DNA from: Quillaja saponaria
Taxonomy: Eukaryota > Streptophyta > Magnoliopsida > Fabales > Quillajaceae
Assembly: GCA_029379385.1 (NCBI GenBank)
Contig: CM055612.1
Location: forward strand, 9,796,001-9,860,000
Length of the DNA: 64,000 bases
Direction of reading: 5' to 3'
In this document: positions 37,854-50,759 of the stretch, piece after piece
How the letters are laid out: the number at the start of each line of letters is the position of its first letter
How positions within the stretch are numbered: position 1 is the stretch's first letter
Notes under the pieces: model-generated
The model's input: the letters and a program-made list of their open reading frames with translations, nothing else
What the model was told of the DNA's origin: nothing
The model's database searches: none
Made by a program: the position numbers and the translations under genes

Positions 37854-38029
37854 GGAGGAGGACAGTAAAAAATTACTGAAATGCCCTTCGTCTTCTTCTT
37901 CAACCACCCCCTTCAACTGCTATCTCCTTGAGATTTTTCTAATTGGATTTAATCCTGAGAGCCAATTCCGCTTCTGGGTTTTTTTTTTCTTTCTTCGTGC
38001 ACTTTGATTCTCTTTGGAAGGAGAAGAAG

Positions 38030-38080
38030 TCTTTATTTTTGTCTCTCTCAGTAGAGAGAAAGAGAAGAGAGGGAGAGGAC
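38030..38080 (-). promoter_or_regulatory. Pyrimidine-rich probable leader or transcription start region
   Basis: On the minus strand this is CT-rich (repeats of CTCTCT and TTCTCC), a pattern common at plant transcription starts. It lies upstream of the small ORF, consistent with one transcript that covers the small ORF and RabGAP copy B. Confidence 0.3.
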
Positions 38081-38169
38081 TGAAATGGAAGGAAGACCAG
38101 TATGAGAGAATCTAACAAAGCACATGTAGCTTTTGGCTTTATTAGGTAGACAACTAACTTTAACCACAC

Positions 38170-40824
38170 GACACCGTTTAACTATATAAATGAATTAACT
38201 AACTTATCTTCATTATTGCCTTGTAGACTAATCATGTCAAGTAAAATCCAATTTGTGGGTAGATATGCAATTACTGATTCTAGTAATAAAATTTTTAATT
38301 ACTTTTATTTTTGTTTGGAAGGCCATAAAAAAAGAAAAAATTTGATTGGTTAATAAAGGGATAAATTTAGTTTAATTTCTATGTATCCTTATATATAATA
38401 TCTCATAATATAATAATTCCTAATAATTAAAAAAATAAAATTGAGCAACCATATTCCTTCCAAAGCTCATATATAATAACCCTAGTACTTATTAATTATT
38501 TCTTTTTTAAATTACTTTAAAATATTAGAATGTTTAAATTTGTTACAAGCTTATAAAATATGTACTAGTAATATAAAAGTTTTATTTATTTCATTTTTTG
38601 CTATGAAATATAAAAGTTTTTTTTTTATTTCTATATATAGTTTTACACATAATACATTAATAAAGTCTACAAAATAATTAACATGCATAAAAGATGACAA
38701 CAACAAAATGAAATTCTAGAGGCAAATATTTAGAGCCTAAAATTGAAAAAGAAATTTGTTTAATAGCTCTTCAAAGTTGTCAAGAATAAAGAGATAGAAA
38801 AATCAAACCGTAGCATTTTTTTTTCAATTGAGAAAGTTTCAAAGAAAAAACTATGTGTGGAATAATTCAAGAAAAATAAGAATAGTCTTCAAAGACATGT
38901 TAGAAGTTTTTTAAAACCTTAATGCTATGGTAAGAAATTTATGTTCTTTCTTTCTTTGATTAGTAATGCAACGTTATTGAAATTATACAAAGTTTATAGA
39001 TAATATTATTTTATAATAATAATTAATAATTTTATTTTCACCCATAATACTAATTATTAGAGACTTACTGTTTCCCAAAATTGTGCTAGTCAAGTTGTGG
39101 CCCATGTGCATTTTAAAATATATAAATGTATAGAATTGAAAATAATAGACGCAAATAAAAATTGATTAATTCAATTTGTTTTTAAGTTATTATTTAACTC
39201 AGTCCACATGGTTATCATAATTTTTAAATACTGAAGGTAAGATCAACTTCACACTTGAAGTAGAGTTGCATCAATAATCATTTGAAAATATATGGGTCAA
39301 GATTATAATATCATTTGAAATCCAAAATTAACCCACACATTCATATTTGTGAAAGTTTCATTAATTGGACTAAAGTTTCTTTCTTTCTTTCTTTCGTTTT
39401 TTTAAACATTGTCGATGTATACCCTGTTTTCTTTTCCTTTTATCACAACTTTAAGATTTAGAAGTTGTTTGATAAAATTTAAAATGTATAAACTTGGAAT
39501 ATTGCTTGGAATGGAGGGAGATTTTGGTAGTTAGTTACGTTTTGACATAATTTATACACGGATTATAAATTAAATAATTTCTTTATTATCTTTTTGCTAA
39601 TTCACTGCCAAAAAAAAATTACAGTTGCCATTCCCTCGTGCACTCCCTTTGTTAAATTGGATAACGAGGGAATGGCCAGACAAATCATGCCTCGTCAAAT
39701 CTTGTTTGCTAAATGGTGAGAGAAGCACTGGCAGATCCACGTACAATAGGGTGGGGTTAATTTACCCCACTCAAATTTTAAAAAAGTATAGGATATATAG
39801 GATATTTTTTTACTTTAGTCAGATAAATATTTATTAACCCCACTAAAAAATAGTAAATATGAGGTCAAAATGAGAAAAAAAAATATAATTCTCCCACCTA
39901 ATATATATTTTTTCTATTTTTCCTACAAAAGAAAAAGAAGAAGTAATATTTAATAAATTTAGTGCTAGATCATGGTATTTCACTGTCAAATTGAATGCAA
40001 TCTAAATAAAGTTTTTTGATATTTAATCCTAGTCTCGTGCCGAGCAATTTAAAAAAAAAAAGAAACATTTTGATGAAAGAAATACAATATTTAATCTTTT
40101 GATAACTAATAACATAAATAATTACTCAAGACAAATCAGGTGCAGTGATTTAAGAAATAAAAAGGCAAAAAAAGAAAAGAAAGCAAAGCAAAGCAAAAGG
40201 CCCAAAAAGGACAAATGAAAATGAGAAACATTGAATTGATAAAGAAGCAACAGGGGTACACTCCCTTGTAAGCTAGCAAGGATTTCTCTTCACAAATGAC
40301 ACACTATTAATGTGTCTAAAATTACTACTTACACACCTTTCTTTTTCTCCTGTAGTTATTACGTAATCAATAATTTATATAAAATAGTGATTTTTTTTTG
40401 TTGAAGATAGAACATAATAAATATATAATTTTATTGGCCTTTCTAGCTATAACCCACAAATTTGGAAAGTGCCATAATGTCTTTGCTGCAATATGCAACA
40501 AATGTTATTGGCAACATCATGATTCATGAGCTAGTACAATCAGAAAATGCAAAGAGATCATCTTTGCTGGTGGTCCTTTTGCATATTTTCATGCTTTACT
40601 TTTTCATCATCTACAATCATGATTATAGAGATACTCCACCAAATAAATTGATGTCAAAAGTGATCATGCTCTATCTTCTTTTGGGACAGTGACCCACCAA
40701 GCTGGTGTGTCTTGCAAGTCATGCACTCGATGCCTCCTAACAACATTACTGTCACTGTTAATTTTAAAGATGGCCTTAATTATGTTAAAGAATTGCAGTC
40801 AAATCTGTAATAAAGAAGTGCTTG
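38170..40824. other. AT-rich intergenic DNA, no gene seen
   Basis: No coding gene could be supported. CACTGGCAGATCCACGTACA at about 39726 followed by GTGGGGTTAATTTACCCCAC resembles a transposon terminus with an internal palindrome, but no second end was identified. Confidence 0.45.
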
Positions 40825-40848
40825 CTCTCTCTCTCTCTCTCTCTCTCT
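40825..40848. repeat. (CT)n microsatellite and 18-bp tandem duplication
   Basis: Twelve CT dinucleotides in a row. It is followed at about 40863-40900 by two copies of an 18-bp unit AAGAATAGCATCACTACC. Confidence 0.9.
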
Positions 40849-40952
40849 TTTCTTTAAACTAAAAAGAATAGCATCACTACCAAGAATAGCATCACTACCA
40901 TATTGGTTATTAAACTGAGTATTTTTTAAATATTTTTTAAGTGTATAATAAG

Positions 40953-41295
40953 AAGTATTTAATTTTTTTTGTCAAGTTTTATAAAAATATTTTCCTATTT
41001 ATTAGTCTTAGAATTACAATATTATATTAAGATACTAATACTCCTAAACTAAATTTAATATTTTATTTAAGTAATTATTTTTAATATAATTTTAATTCTT
41101 AAAATCAAAATAAAGAAAAAAATATATTAAAATAAATCTCCCTAATCCTAGCCCGAATTACAATTATATTAGAAATAATTACTTAAATAAAATATTAATT
41201 TAGTTTAGTGTCCTAGTATAAAATGGGGACTCCAAGACTAATAAATATAACCACATTCTTATAAATATTGAGAAAAATAAAAATATTAAATACTC
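40953..41295. mobile_element. MITE-like inverted-repeat element
   Basis: The two halves are inverted copies over roughly 140 bp each. Matching blocks are AAGTATTTAATTTTTTTT against the inverse of AATATTAAATACT, TTTATTAGTCTT on both arms, and TATTTTATTTAAGTAATTATT near the centre. There is no coding capacity. A small terminal-inverted-repeat element that folds into one long hairpin fits. No target duplication could be assigned in this AT-rich flank. Confidence 0.6.
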
Positions 41296-44200
41296 CATAT
41301 CATGTATCCAGTAAGCATAGAATAAAAATTTCCTTAAAATTATGGGTTATTTCAAAAATTTCTGCATTTTTAGTTTGTATTATTTTTTTCTTTTCATTTC
41401 ATGTTTCACAGTCTGGTTTGTATTTTGGAGAATTAAAATAGAAAATATTAGTGTTTGTCCTAACTCATCCTAGGTCCTTAATACACAACATTAAGATATT
41501 TTACCGGTTGAATTAACTAGCATATTCCTAGACAATATTTATAAGGTGAAGAAGATTATTTTATTTAACAATTATTTCATGTTTTGTAACTTAAGAAACA
41601 AACCTTTCGAATATATAATTACAATAAATTATGAGTTAAGTTGGTCTAGATTTGGAACTATAGGATTTATGTGCATACAATCATTTGGCAAATCTACAAA
41701 TTATTTTAATTTATTTAATAGTCAGGTCATTCGGAACAGTTTATGTGTATCTTGATTAATTATATCTCTAGTCTAATTAAAAGCAAATTATCCATGACTG
41801 TGAAGAAAAAAATAAAGTTAAAGATAAAGCTTTAAGTAATAGAAATTCATATCTTCTTGAACCAAGAGGATACATTTCTTAAAGCAGATAAGACACATTT
41901 TGTAATTAGGACCTGAACGCATGTTTAGAAACCAAAGAATCTTTACTACTTTACAATAAAAAAGGAAAAATAGAATATAAGCATATGCCATTTATAATCT
42001 CAAAGCATAAAAAGTTCAGTGTACAAAGATTGAAGTATGTAACATGAGCAAAGGAATAATGTATAACAAATAAATGCTGTGCACTTATTGATTTTTATTG
42101 TAATTAGCAACTTCTAAAATGGAAGAAAAGGAAACAAAATATGATTTTAAAGAAATTGTTTTGATATTACTTAATTGAGTTGTTGATTATTGAGACATCA
42201 AATATAAGGTCGTCATTTAGTATTTTATTTATTTTTTATTTATTCTCTTTCTATCTTATTTTATTTATTTCGTAACCAAGATGAAAAATATATATATATA
42301 TATTATGATCTCTCATTTCATTTTGTCCTCCACTTTAATTCCTCTAAATATTCTCATTTGTGAGATGCGAAAAGAGGAATAGATCAATGAGGAGGAATTT
42401 GTATTTTGTCTTGATAGGAAATTAATTAATAGGGAGAAGTTGGAACAATGATTTTGGAGTTTTTTTTTTTTTGGTAGTATTACAAAAATTAATTATTCCC
42501 TTTTGAATGATGATACTAGAATTTTATCATTGTTAAAACTTAAGGTATGAATAAATGTTGTTATCAATGTTTTAAAAGAGTCAGATGACATCATAAATAT
42601 ATTTAATTATATATTTTAAATATTATATAAAATATTATATTAATTATAAATAATAAATACACAACAAAAAATAATAACAATTCAATATTGATTTATTGTG
42701 CATCAAAATATTTAACTTATGCATAAAAAAAAAGGACAACATCAATATAAAATATAAGTATTTCACTAATTTTTAATATAAATAATAATTTTTTAAAAAA
42801 TAATTTGGTTCAATCAACCTGACGTTGGTTCTTTCGATTCTTTCAGTCTTTATACTTGATTCAATTTGTTATTTGGACGACAATCCAACCGATGCAGTTC
42901 GATTTTCAAAACATAGGTTGGTATAGTTTATGGCTTACTTTCTAATTGATTCCTCACAACTAGACCTTTAAAAAAAACAAATTGCCTTTGACATTTTTTT
43001 GAACAAATATATCATGTCTTTTGTTCCACCGAAATTTGGCTATCTTAAATTAGGATTTTTCGGTGTTCTCGTTGAAACACATGCATACTCCTTGTGTTTT
43101 GGAACAATGATCCAAAGCTCAAGTATATTTTAAATCACATATAATTTTTTTTATTTTTTTAATCACGTCCTTAATCAAACCAGAGTGAAGTGATAGCTAG
43201 AATTAGCATAGCTGGATATATTTACGCAAGATCACAATTCATAAATTAAAATTAAAATTATATCATTACATATGTAATCAAACACTAACAAAAATACTAT
43301 ATAACAGAGAAAATAATTCTCCGAAAGGAGATTCATATTGGACCCGAAATTTAAATTCATTACATTTCTCTAATTTCGAGTTGGAACTTAAAACACTTCT
43401 ACCCGTTGGTAAAATAAATAAATACATACTCTATGACTCGTTACATAACTTTTAAAGAGATAATGTTATATTCTCTACTCTGTTAGCCACGAACCATTAT
43501 TCAGCCTCTGCTTCTTGCTGCAAGTTGCTCCTTTGAATAATTGCTATATGCTCTCATCCTTCCCTGAGTAATCATAATGTAATTTAGTTTTACTTTACTT
43601 TAAAATTCTGATTAAAGAAGGATACAAATAATAAAATACTTTTAAAAAACAATTATTAAATTTGGTTTAGTACCTTCTTGCAGATATCGAAGAAATATTT
43701 GATAAATCATTGATTTGATTATATATTTATCCACAAAACTCGTGTGGTTTATTTGTTGGCGGAAAGAAGACGTGGAAGACCATGGAGGATTACAACACAA
43801 CGAGCAACAACTTATACAAGAAGGAGAATGCAAGAAAAGCTTTGAGGTTTAATGTGAGTTTTAGCCTATGTAGTATATCTGTTATTTATATAAAAATAGT
43901 CCAATATTGTAATGACAAATGGTGTTTTACTATTGGTAATGACCACGCATTACGTCCTCACATGGGTGCACAAATGGCATATTTAGATTGGATGAAACAC
44001 GTCAAATTACCACGTAATTTCCTTTCATATATCTTGGTAAGTAATCTTGCATTACTGATATGGTTATTTGTTTTTTAATAAATGACAGGAATTTATTCTT
44101 ATATAACAACGTTCATATTTAGATAATTTCAAACATCAATCTCACCAACTATCTTCTATTTTTGTTAAGATTATGGTCCGGTGTAGTATATAAATTACAA

Positions 44201-45487
44201 AAATCAGATTGGTGATAAGTTAAATAATAAAAGTCAAATTAATTATAAGTCAAATATATCTTTGATATACATATTACAAATAAGTCAAATATATATTTTA
44301 TATACAGACTACAAAAATCAGTTTAGATATATAATTACTATTAAGGACATGCATAACTATATATTGCGTAAGTTATTAATAAAATATTTTTATTACATAA
44401 TATAATTAAGTACATAAAATAAAACAATTTAAACTAGAGAGAATTGGGTTAGAGATAACTGTTAATATATAAAAAGATAAAAGGTAAATTGAACATTCTA
44501 GTGTCACATATAATCTGAAATGTCAAAAGTTCATATACAACAATTTCTGTCAATTGAAGAATTTCTCAAATTTGGACCGATTGTGACTGAGCCAATCATA
44601 ATTTTTTGGAAAACCAAATACTCCTAATCTACAAATTGAACTTCTCAATCACAAAATCCCTATATCAAATTTGGGATGAAAAAGAATAATAAAAAAATAC
44701 AAAACAATTTAATCAAAAAAAAAAAATTATAGAAAACAAAAGCTGATGAAGGTAATTTTACCTACAAGAGATAGTAAATAAAAAAATGGCTAAATTACAA
44801 CTTTGGTCCCTTAATTGGTGGATTTTAATGGACATTATATAATTGTTCCGGTTGCTGTTGCTTCTGAATGTTACTGAAGGTCACATTTGCTTGAATACGC
44901 TGCCGTTTTCTGTTTGTCATAACTAATAATATAGGAAGAGTCAACAAAGAAGACAAAACTTGGGAGAATACCAATTTTGACAGAGAATTACTAATGAAAT
45001 TTAATTCGATTTTCCTTTCAAGTTAACTGTCATAAATCATTTCCAATTGTGTTATGAACAAAACAACAACTTATATTTGAAAAAAATCTTATAAAAATTA
45101 TTTCATAGTTTTACAAGTAGAAGAAAACGATTTACTTTAGACTTCCAAAAAGAAATTAAGAAAAAAAATTACCTTAAAGAAATTATAAAATTTCATTTAG
45201 TACTTGTACTTTCGGTTTTAGAATTCGTAAAATATATTTGATAAATCATTGAATCAATTCTTGTATTTATCAATACTATTCAAATAGCTTTCTTGTAGGT
45301 GAAACACCAAAAGATCATGGGAGCAAAAGTATTGTATACAAAATAACAAAACTTGTCCATGGAAACTGGCACTCACAATAGAAATGCTTCTTCAATCTCG
45401 TGACTTCTTTCAGTTGCTCATATCTTCTTCCATGAAATTGTGTTTTCCATGAACTATTATTTCCTTGTATTTGTTTGTATGAGCCGT
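41296..45487. other. AT-rich intergenic DNA, no gene seen
   Basis: Several short frames occur (for example 43782-44078 plus and 45315-45521 minus), but none shows a recognisable domain, a splice-consistent extension or homology to the other genes in the window. GGCTAAATTACAACTTTGG near 44788 resembles the terminus of the 22784 element family and is probably a solitary fragment. Confidence 0.45.
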
Positions 45488-45826
45488 ATTTGTAAAGCAG
45501 CAAGGCATATTCTTTTTTCAAATATTCATCATATCATTCATGATAAACAAATCCCCATCATGTAACACAAGATCTTTTTGCTTATAATGTAATGATAAGG
45601 AAAGAAGAAATAAACTATCATCTTGCTAGTATGAAGCAATTATACTACATTTGATTTCCATTTATTGCCATGATAGAAAATAGATAAACCTCTTCAGCAC
45701 TAGTCTATCACTGAGATAAGAGGATTCAGAAAAAACCTGTATGATCTCAAATCAAACCCCACATTACAAGATAAACACACTAGCTTACAGGATCAACTGC
45801 CGTATTAGCAATGAAGATACTTACTC

Positions 45827-48063
45827 CTACAGCTTCGAAGCTGCAGCTTTGTCCAAGAACCATTTTAACTCTCCTTCCGCTGAAAGCAATTCAACAGGCA
45901 GTTTTTCAGAATTTTTAGCATCCCCCAGTGCCGAGTGGACTGCAGCAGCTTTACCAGCACCGGCAACCACCATTGCATTATATGCAGAAGAATTAATCAC
46001 TGGGAAGGTAAAAGTGATTCTCTCTGGTGGTGGTTTGGGTGAATCCTTAATGAATGTGACCCATTTCTCTTTCTCATTCACAAGAGGATGCCCAGGGAAT
46101 AGAGAAGCTAGATGTCCATCTGGTCCCATACCCAGCAGCATGAGATCAAACTTTGGATATCCACTCACTGATGATAAAGCAATTATCCCTTTCTTGACCA
46201 AATGCTTGAGACATGTCTCGTAATCATCAGCTGCTCCCTCCGCTGACAGAGCATCATTGATAGCATAGACATTACCAGGAGCAATTGGCACCTACATTAG
46301 AAGGGTTGAAAAGAAGATATCAACAGGTTTGGTTGATCAGAGAAATCACAATTTATAATCTTAGTTAAGAAGCAACAATGTCAAATAGTAGTCAAGCTTG
46401 AAGAATGCTAGATACAAGTCAAGTCAATCGAAGAAAATAAGCCTACCTTGTAGTAGCCAGACACATAAACAGGTCATTGTAGAATATATTATTCAAAAGT
46501 TACTACAAATTACGAACACGCCAATTTGTAAACATGATACTACCTTGTGATTGCTAAATACTTTTCTTAATAGTTCTACAAGAATGATAATATGCTTAAC
46601 AAGCCTGTCAAAATCACTACCATCCCACAAGGGAGGCATTCGTGATTCACATAAACATGTATGACTCCTTCAACGGAAGATGCTGGAGGACACAATCCAC
46701 AAGTAATAAATCCAATCTTCTCAAGTTTTTCTAATTATTACTTTACAATAATACATGGAAGGTTGAGGTTACACCCATTAAAGAGAAAATGAGGGACAAC
46801 CACATATGATCGTTTGGAGATATTCAACGTAGGCCGGTGAACACTGGGTTATGAAAGGTGACTTGTTGCAAGTGGAAGAGGTTAGAAGTAGAAGGAGACC
46901 CTAAATTATAAAGGGAGAAGTTCTTGAAAAGTATATGATTGTTGTGGGTGTTACAAAAAATGATGCATTGGATTGAAGTGAATGGAGGAAAAGATTTATG
47001 TAGCCAACTACAACTAGTTAGGTATTAAGGCTTAGTTGAGTTGAGTTTATATAAACATGTCTGCTTTCATTGGTACTATGGTCCTCTTCTTTCTTTCTTT
47101 TTTCCATAGCCTTCAACTTGAAGGCCAACGTTGTCCAATTATTAGTCTTCAGCCAATTTTGCAGGATTATACACGAAAGATCCTTTTTGGATCTCTCTTT
47201 AGCCCCGTGTCTCTCTCCTTAGGATTCTAGTGCCATTCTTCTTCTTCAGCATATCACTAACATTATATAAATAAATAAAAGAAAAGAAAAGCTTCTTAAT
47301 GTTAAGTATTTGTAAAACTTCTAGCAAGTCAAATAAACGAATAAACCTGAAATTTTGTGAAGAACTATACCTTGGAGAGAAAGCCATCATAAGCAAGTTT
47401 ATAGTTACTATCTTCGTGATCCTTAGGCACAACCCTTTCATCCACCCAAAAAACATGCCATTTAGCCCCATTCAATAGAATCAACATATGGAGGTTCCAC
47501 CAGTTTCCTGAAATTCAACATCAAAAGTTACAAACTTTCACTCACTCCACATAAACTAAAAACCCGAACAGCTAAATCAGTGCAAGAAATGGAATACAAG
47601 TTGGTCCTGCCAGCCCTTTTAAGTAGAGGAAAGTAGACAACAAACGAAACAGAAACAGCCAAATTAAGGGTAAAAATAAAATCGAAACGGTGCGTTACAA
47701 TACTAAGGGTTTCAGTACCAGTTTGGTGCCATCTAGTTCTGCAACACAACAAAGAAAGCTAGGCGGCGGCCATGGCTTCCATCGGTGACTTCGAGGAGTA
47801 AGTCAAAAAGGAAAAACAGAAATGACTGGGATCTTCCCAAGTAAGAAAGATAGTAAATTTAACTATAAAGAGTGCTGATTCTCTCACCTGAGGGACTTGA
47901 TCAAAGACCCACCAGACAACACGACAGTGAAAGCTCCTCTCTCCTTGCCGAATTTATCCGACAGATCGGCGGTGTACTTGGCCAATGACACCGCCAGATC
48001 CTCCTCGGTATCGAATACCTCCACCTTCTTATTACCCTTCTCCGTATTAGCAGTCTCAGCCAT
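45827..48063 (-). CDS. PGL: 6-phosphogluconolactonase, frameshifted in exon 2 (possible pseudogene)
   Basis: Three exons on minus (47888-48063, 47371-47507, 45827-46291) have correct GT-AG borders. Exon lengths sum to 778, one more than a multiple of three. One extra base near 47464 (minus strand GGGGCTAAATGG where the family expects GGGGCAAATGG) creates an in-frame TAA after SIEWG. The correct frame resumes at KWHVFWVDERVVPKDHED. Without the extra base the product would be 258 residues, normal for a cytosolic-type enzyme. Family blocks are FTVVLSGGSLIKSL, FWVDERVV and LLGMGPDGHLASLFPGHP. The enzyme hydrolyses 6-phosphogluconolactone in the oxidative pentose phosphate pathway. It starts MAETANTEKG without a transit peptide and ends AAASKL, a C-terminal peroxisome signal of PTS1 type. 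It could be a pseudogene, an allele or an assembly error. A second copy lies at the window end. Confidence 0.85.
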
Positions 48064-49277
48064 TGATGCTTTCACTTCACCAGCAAACCTCTTGGAATTC
48101 ACGTCAATCCGAGCAAATGCTTTTCAATCTTAGTAAAGAGCAATTGAGGGGTTTGGGTATCACTGATAGTGAGAGTTTCAGGCTACTAGTGGAGGATAGA
48201 CGTAAATTTCGTACAGAAGAGACTCGGGTTCCGAAGGAAATGGAGAGGGAGAGAGAAGTGGAGGAAGCCATGTGCAGTGCGCACGGTGGCTTCTTATAGC
48301 AAATAAGTGAATCCGTGATTGTTTGAAATGTTCAGTGGACCTTTGGTTTAGAAAGTGGGGGTATATGACTCAGACTGCGATGTCAAATTAAGAGTGTGTT
48401 TGGTAAGAGGTTAAGGAGTCATGAACATGTTTTCATAGAGGATATATTTTAATGTTAATAGAAATATTAAGATTAATTGTGTCTGGTTGTGATAGATGTA
48501 ATTTTTATTTGTTAAACATTAATCATGGTATCATATTAAAAATTCATAAAATTTTTAAATAATTTATTAATTTAATTGAGTAATAAAGAATAAATATATT
48601 GTAAAATAAAATCAATGGATAAAAGGTTAAGTTTTTCTTCTTCTTTTTTTTCTAAAGAGAAAAAAAAAGTCACTTTTAATTTAAACAGTTATGTTATCAA
48701 GTTACCAATGAATAATATGTTAATTGAAAAAAAAAATATTTAAGTCAAATAATCAAAGACCTTGTAGTACATAATGAAAAACTTGCATTTGAGTTCAAGA
48801 AAAAAATAATGACCATCATACAACAATTACCTAAATATTAGGCTCAATTGAAAGGGAAAAAAAAAAACTATAGTAGCAAGCTTGAGATACAAAGAATTTC
48901 AAAACATTCATGATATTTAAAAAAAAAAATTAAAATCAAAAGGCTTGCCACATCATTTTATAGTAGATTTAAGAGTTTGGTGCATATCTAAAAAGAACAA
49001 AAAGAGAATGTCTATTCTAATTGAAATCCAAGCATTCATCAAATCCTTACTCATCAGAAATCTGAGTTCCATTTTTATTTACTACATGTAGCTAGAAAAT
49101 TCTTTCATTTATTTCATCTGATTCTGATAAGCAGTTAATTAGTAACAACAATTTGGGCAACAAGATAATCCATATTTTTGCTGCTAGTTGTGTTATAATC
49201 AGTTTTTTTTAGTAAGTTATGAAAAAAGGCTAATGAGATAGAGATGCTTCCTGAATGATGCAGCTTTAATAAATAAA
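48064..49277. other. PGL promoter side and intergenic DNA
   Basis: The first 250 bases form the upstream region of the leftward PGL gene. The open plus frames over exon 1 (47897-48299) are shadows. The rest is AT-rich with no gene seen. Confidence 0.45.
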
Positions 49278-50737
49278 TGTAGACACCAAAAATTGGGTAG
49301 TGTTTATTTTTTATTTTAGTTAATCAATATTAAATAAAAAAATATTGATTAGTCAAATTATGTAAATAAATGATAATTGAACTCAAATGTTATTGAAAAA
49401 TTAATTAAACTGTTGATTGGACTAATTAGTCACCCTTAATTATCTGAAAATCAATTTCAATCACCACAATTACTTTCAATTATTTCCAATTAGCTCAATC
49501 ACCTCCAATTATCCTAATCACCACAAATTAACTCAATCACATCCAAGCAATTCAAATTTGTCTACCATTATCTCTTCTATAAAAGGCCTCCCATTGGCCT
49601 TAGAATTGGGGGAGCAAAGAGGATAACAAGAGGAAGAAAAAGAAGCATCGATCAAGCTCAAAGCCCACGAAGTGTAGTAATCCACCATAAATCAACCTTG
49701 TGATTTCATAAGAACAAGAAGTTTGAGATCGTTGTTTGACATAAGAACAACAAGTTTGAGATCGTCGTTTGACCTCAAGCACTCAGTTCTCACGATCAAG
49801 TCTCATTCTGGTGAGAATTCGTCAACTATATCCTTCAATGGCAATTTAAATCATCGTTTTGAAGGATCAACTTCATTTCATTCGGGAACTATATCCTCAA
49901 TGTCAATTTAAATCATCATTTTGAAGGATCAACTTCATTTCACTCGGGATCAAACTATCAAGCCCTCAAATCGAATAAAGTTTTCAGGAGATCGAATCAG
50001 AGAAATTTTCATTCTTTCATAAATAATATAAAAACTCAGAGACTGTACTACATTTACTTTTACAAATTAACACACCTTTTATTTTGTGCACTTTTCACCT
50101 AAGTTATTTTACAGGCTCTAAATTCATGTTCACAAAATAAAGATTATTTTTCATGAAATGAAATTGTTTTAAAATTCCTTACAATAAATGAAATTTCTCA
50201 GCACGAAATCAAACTGCTCCAAAGCTTTAATATTCCTCAGCACGAAATGAAACTACTTTTAAAGTTTCAAAGTTTCTTAGCACGAAATGAAATTGTTCAA
50301 TCTCAACAAGAAGTGAAACTGCTTCAAAGCTTTAAAATTCCTCAGCATCAAGTGGATCTACTCCAAAGTTCCTTTGCATGAAGTAAAAATGCTCTAATCC
50401 TTTAAAATGCTCAGCACGAAATAAAACTGATCCAAAGTTCCTCAGCACGAAGAAACTATTCCAAAGTTCCTCAAGACAAAGTGAAAATACTCCAAAGCTA
50501 CAAAGTTTCTAAGCACGAAGTAAAACTGCTTCAAGGTTCCTCAGTACAACATCAAACTGTCTCAAATTCTCAAACGTTTTATTGGCACGAACTATGGCGC
50601 TACTGAGATTTAATGCTATCAAATCCCTAATTGCTCAATAAAGATTTTTCAAGAAGGAAGACCCAAAAACCTCAGGTAGATGGCGCTATAGAGATTATGT
50701 AATAAAGAACATTAAATGGCGCTATGGAGACTATGTA
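49278..50737 (+). mobile_element. LTR-like unit (probable solo LTR) with internal degenerate tandem array
   Basis: It begins TGTAGACACCAAAAATTGGG, a start typical of plant Ty3/gypsy LTRs. A good TATA box, CTATAAAAGGCC, lies at about 49577, as expected for an LTR promoter. Preceding bases ATAAA (49273-49277) recur after a possible end GACTATGTA at 50737 (ATAAA at 50738-50742). A 36-bp repeat of the end region (TGGCGCTAT..AGA.TATGTAATAAAG at 50681 and 50717) makes the boundary ambiguous; 50701 is an alternative. Inside are several small tandem duplications and a degenerate array at 50190-50560. There is no coding capacity. Confidence 0.55.
50190..50560. repeat. Degenerate 30-50 bp tandem array
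   Basis: About ten imperfect units share the core CAGCACGAARTGAAACTGCT followed by CCAAAG and variable CTTTAAAA or TTCCT spacers. It sits inside the LTR-like unit. Divergence between units indicates age. Confidence 0.75.
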
Positions 50738-50759
50738 ATAAAGAACATTTATGATACAC

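Noticed and set aside
39726..39850. Transposon terminus beginning CACTGGCAGATCCACG
   Set aside because: Only one end resembling known plant transposon termini was found; no inverted partner or target duplication.
43782..44078. 98-codon plus frame starting MEDYNTTSNN
   Set aside because: No domain recognised, no splice-consistent extension, surrounded by low-complexity DNA.
45741..46223. 160-codon plus-strand frame over the last PGL exon
   Set aside because: Antisense shadow of the conserved 6-phosphogluconolactonase exon.
48390..48470. GTGTTTGGTAAGAGG start reminiscent of a MITE end
   Set aside because: No inverted copy or target duplication could be found in the following kilobase.
50190..50560. 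CRISPR-like array
   Set aside because: Units are imperfect and of variable length, without unique spacers of constant size, and the genome is a plant; it is a degenerate tandem repeat.
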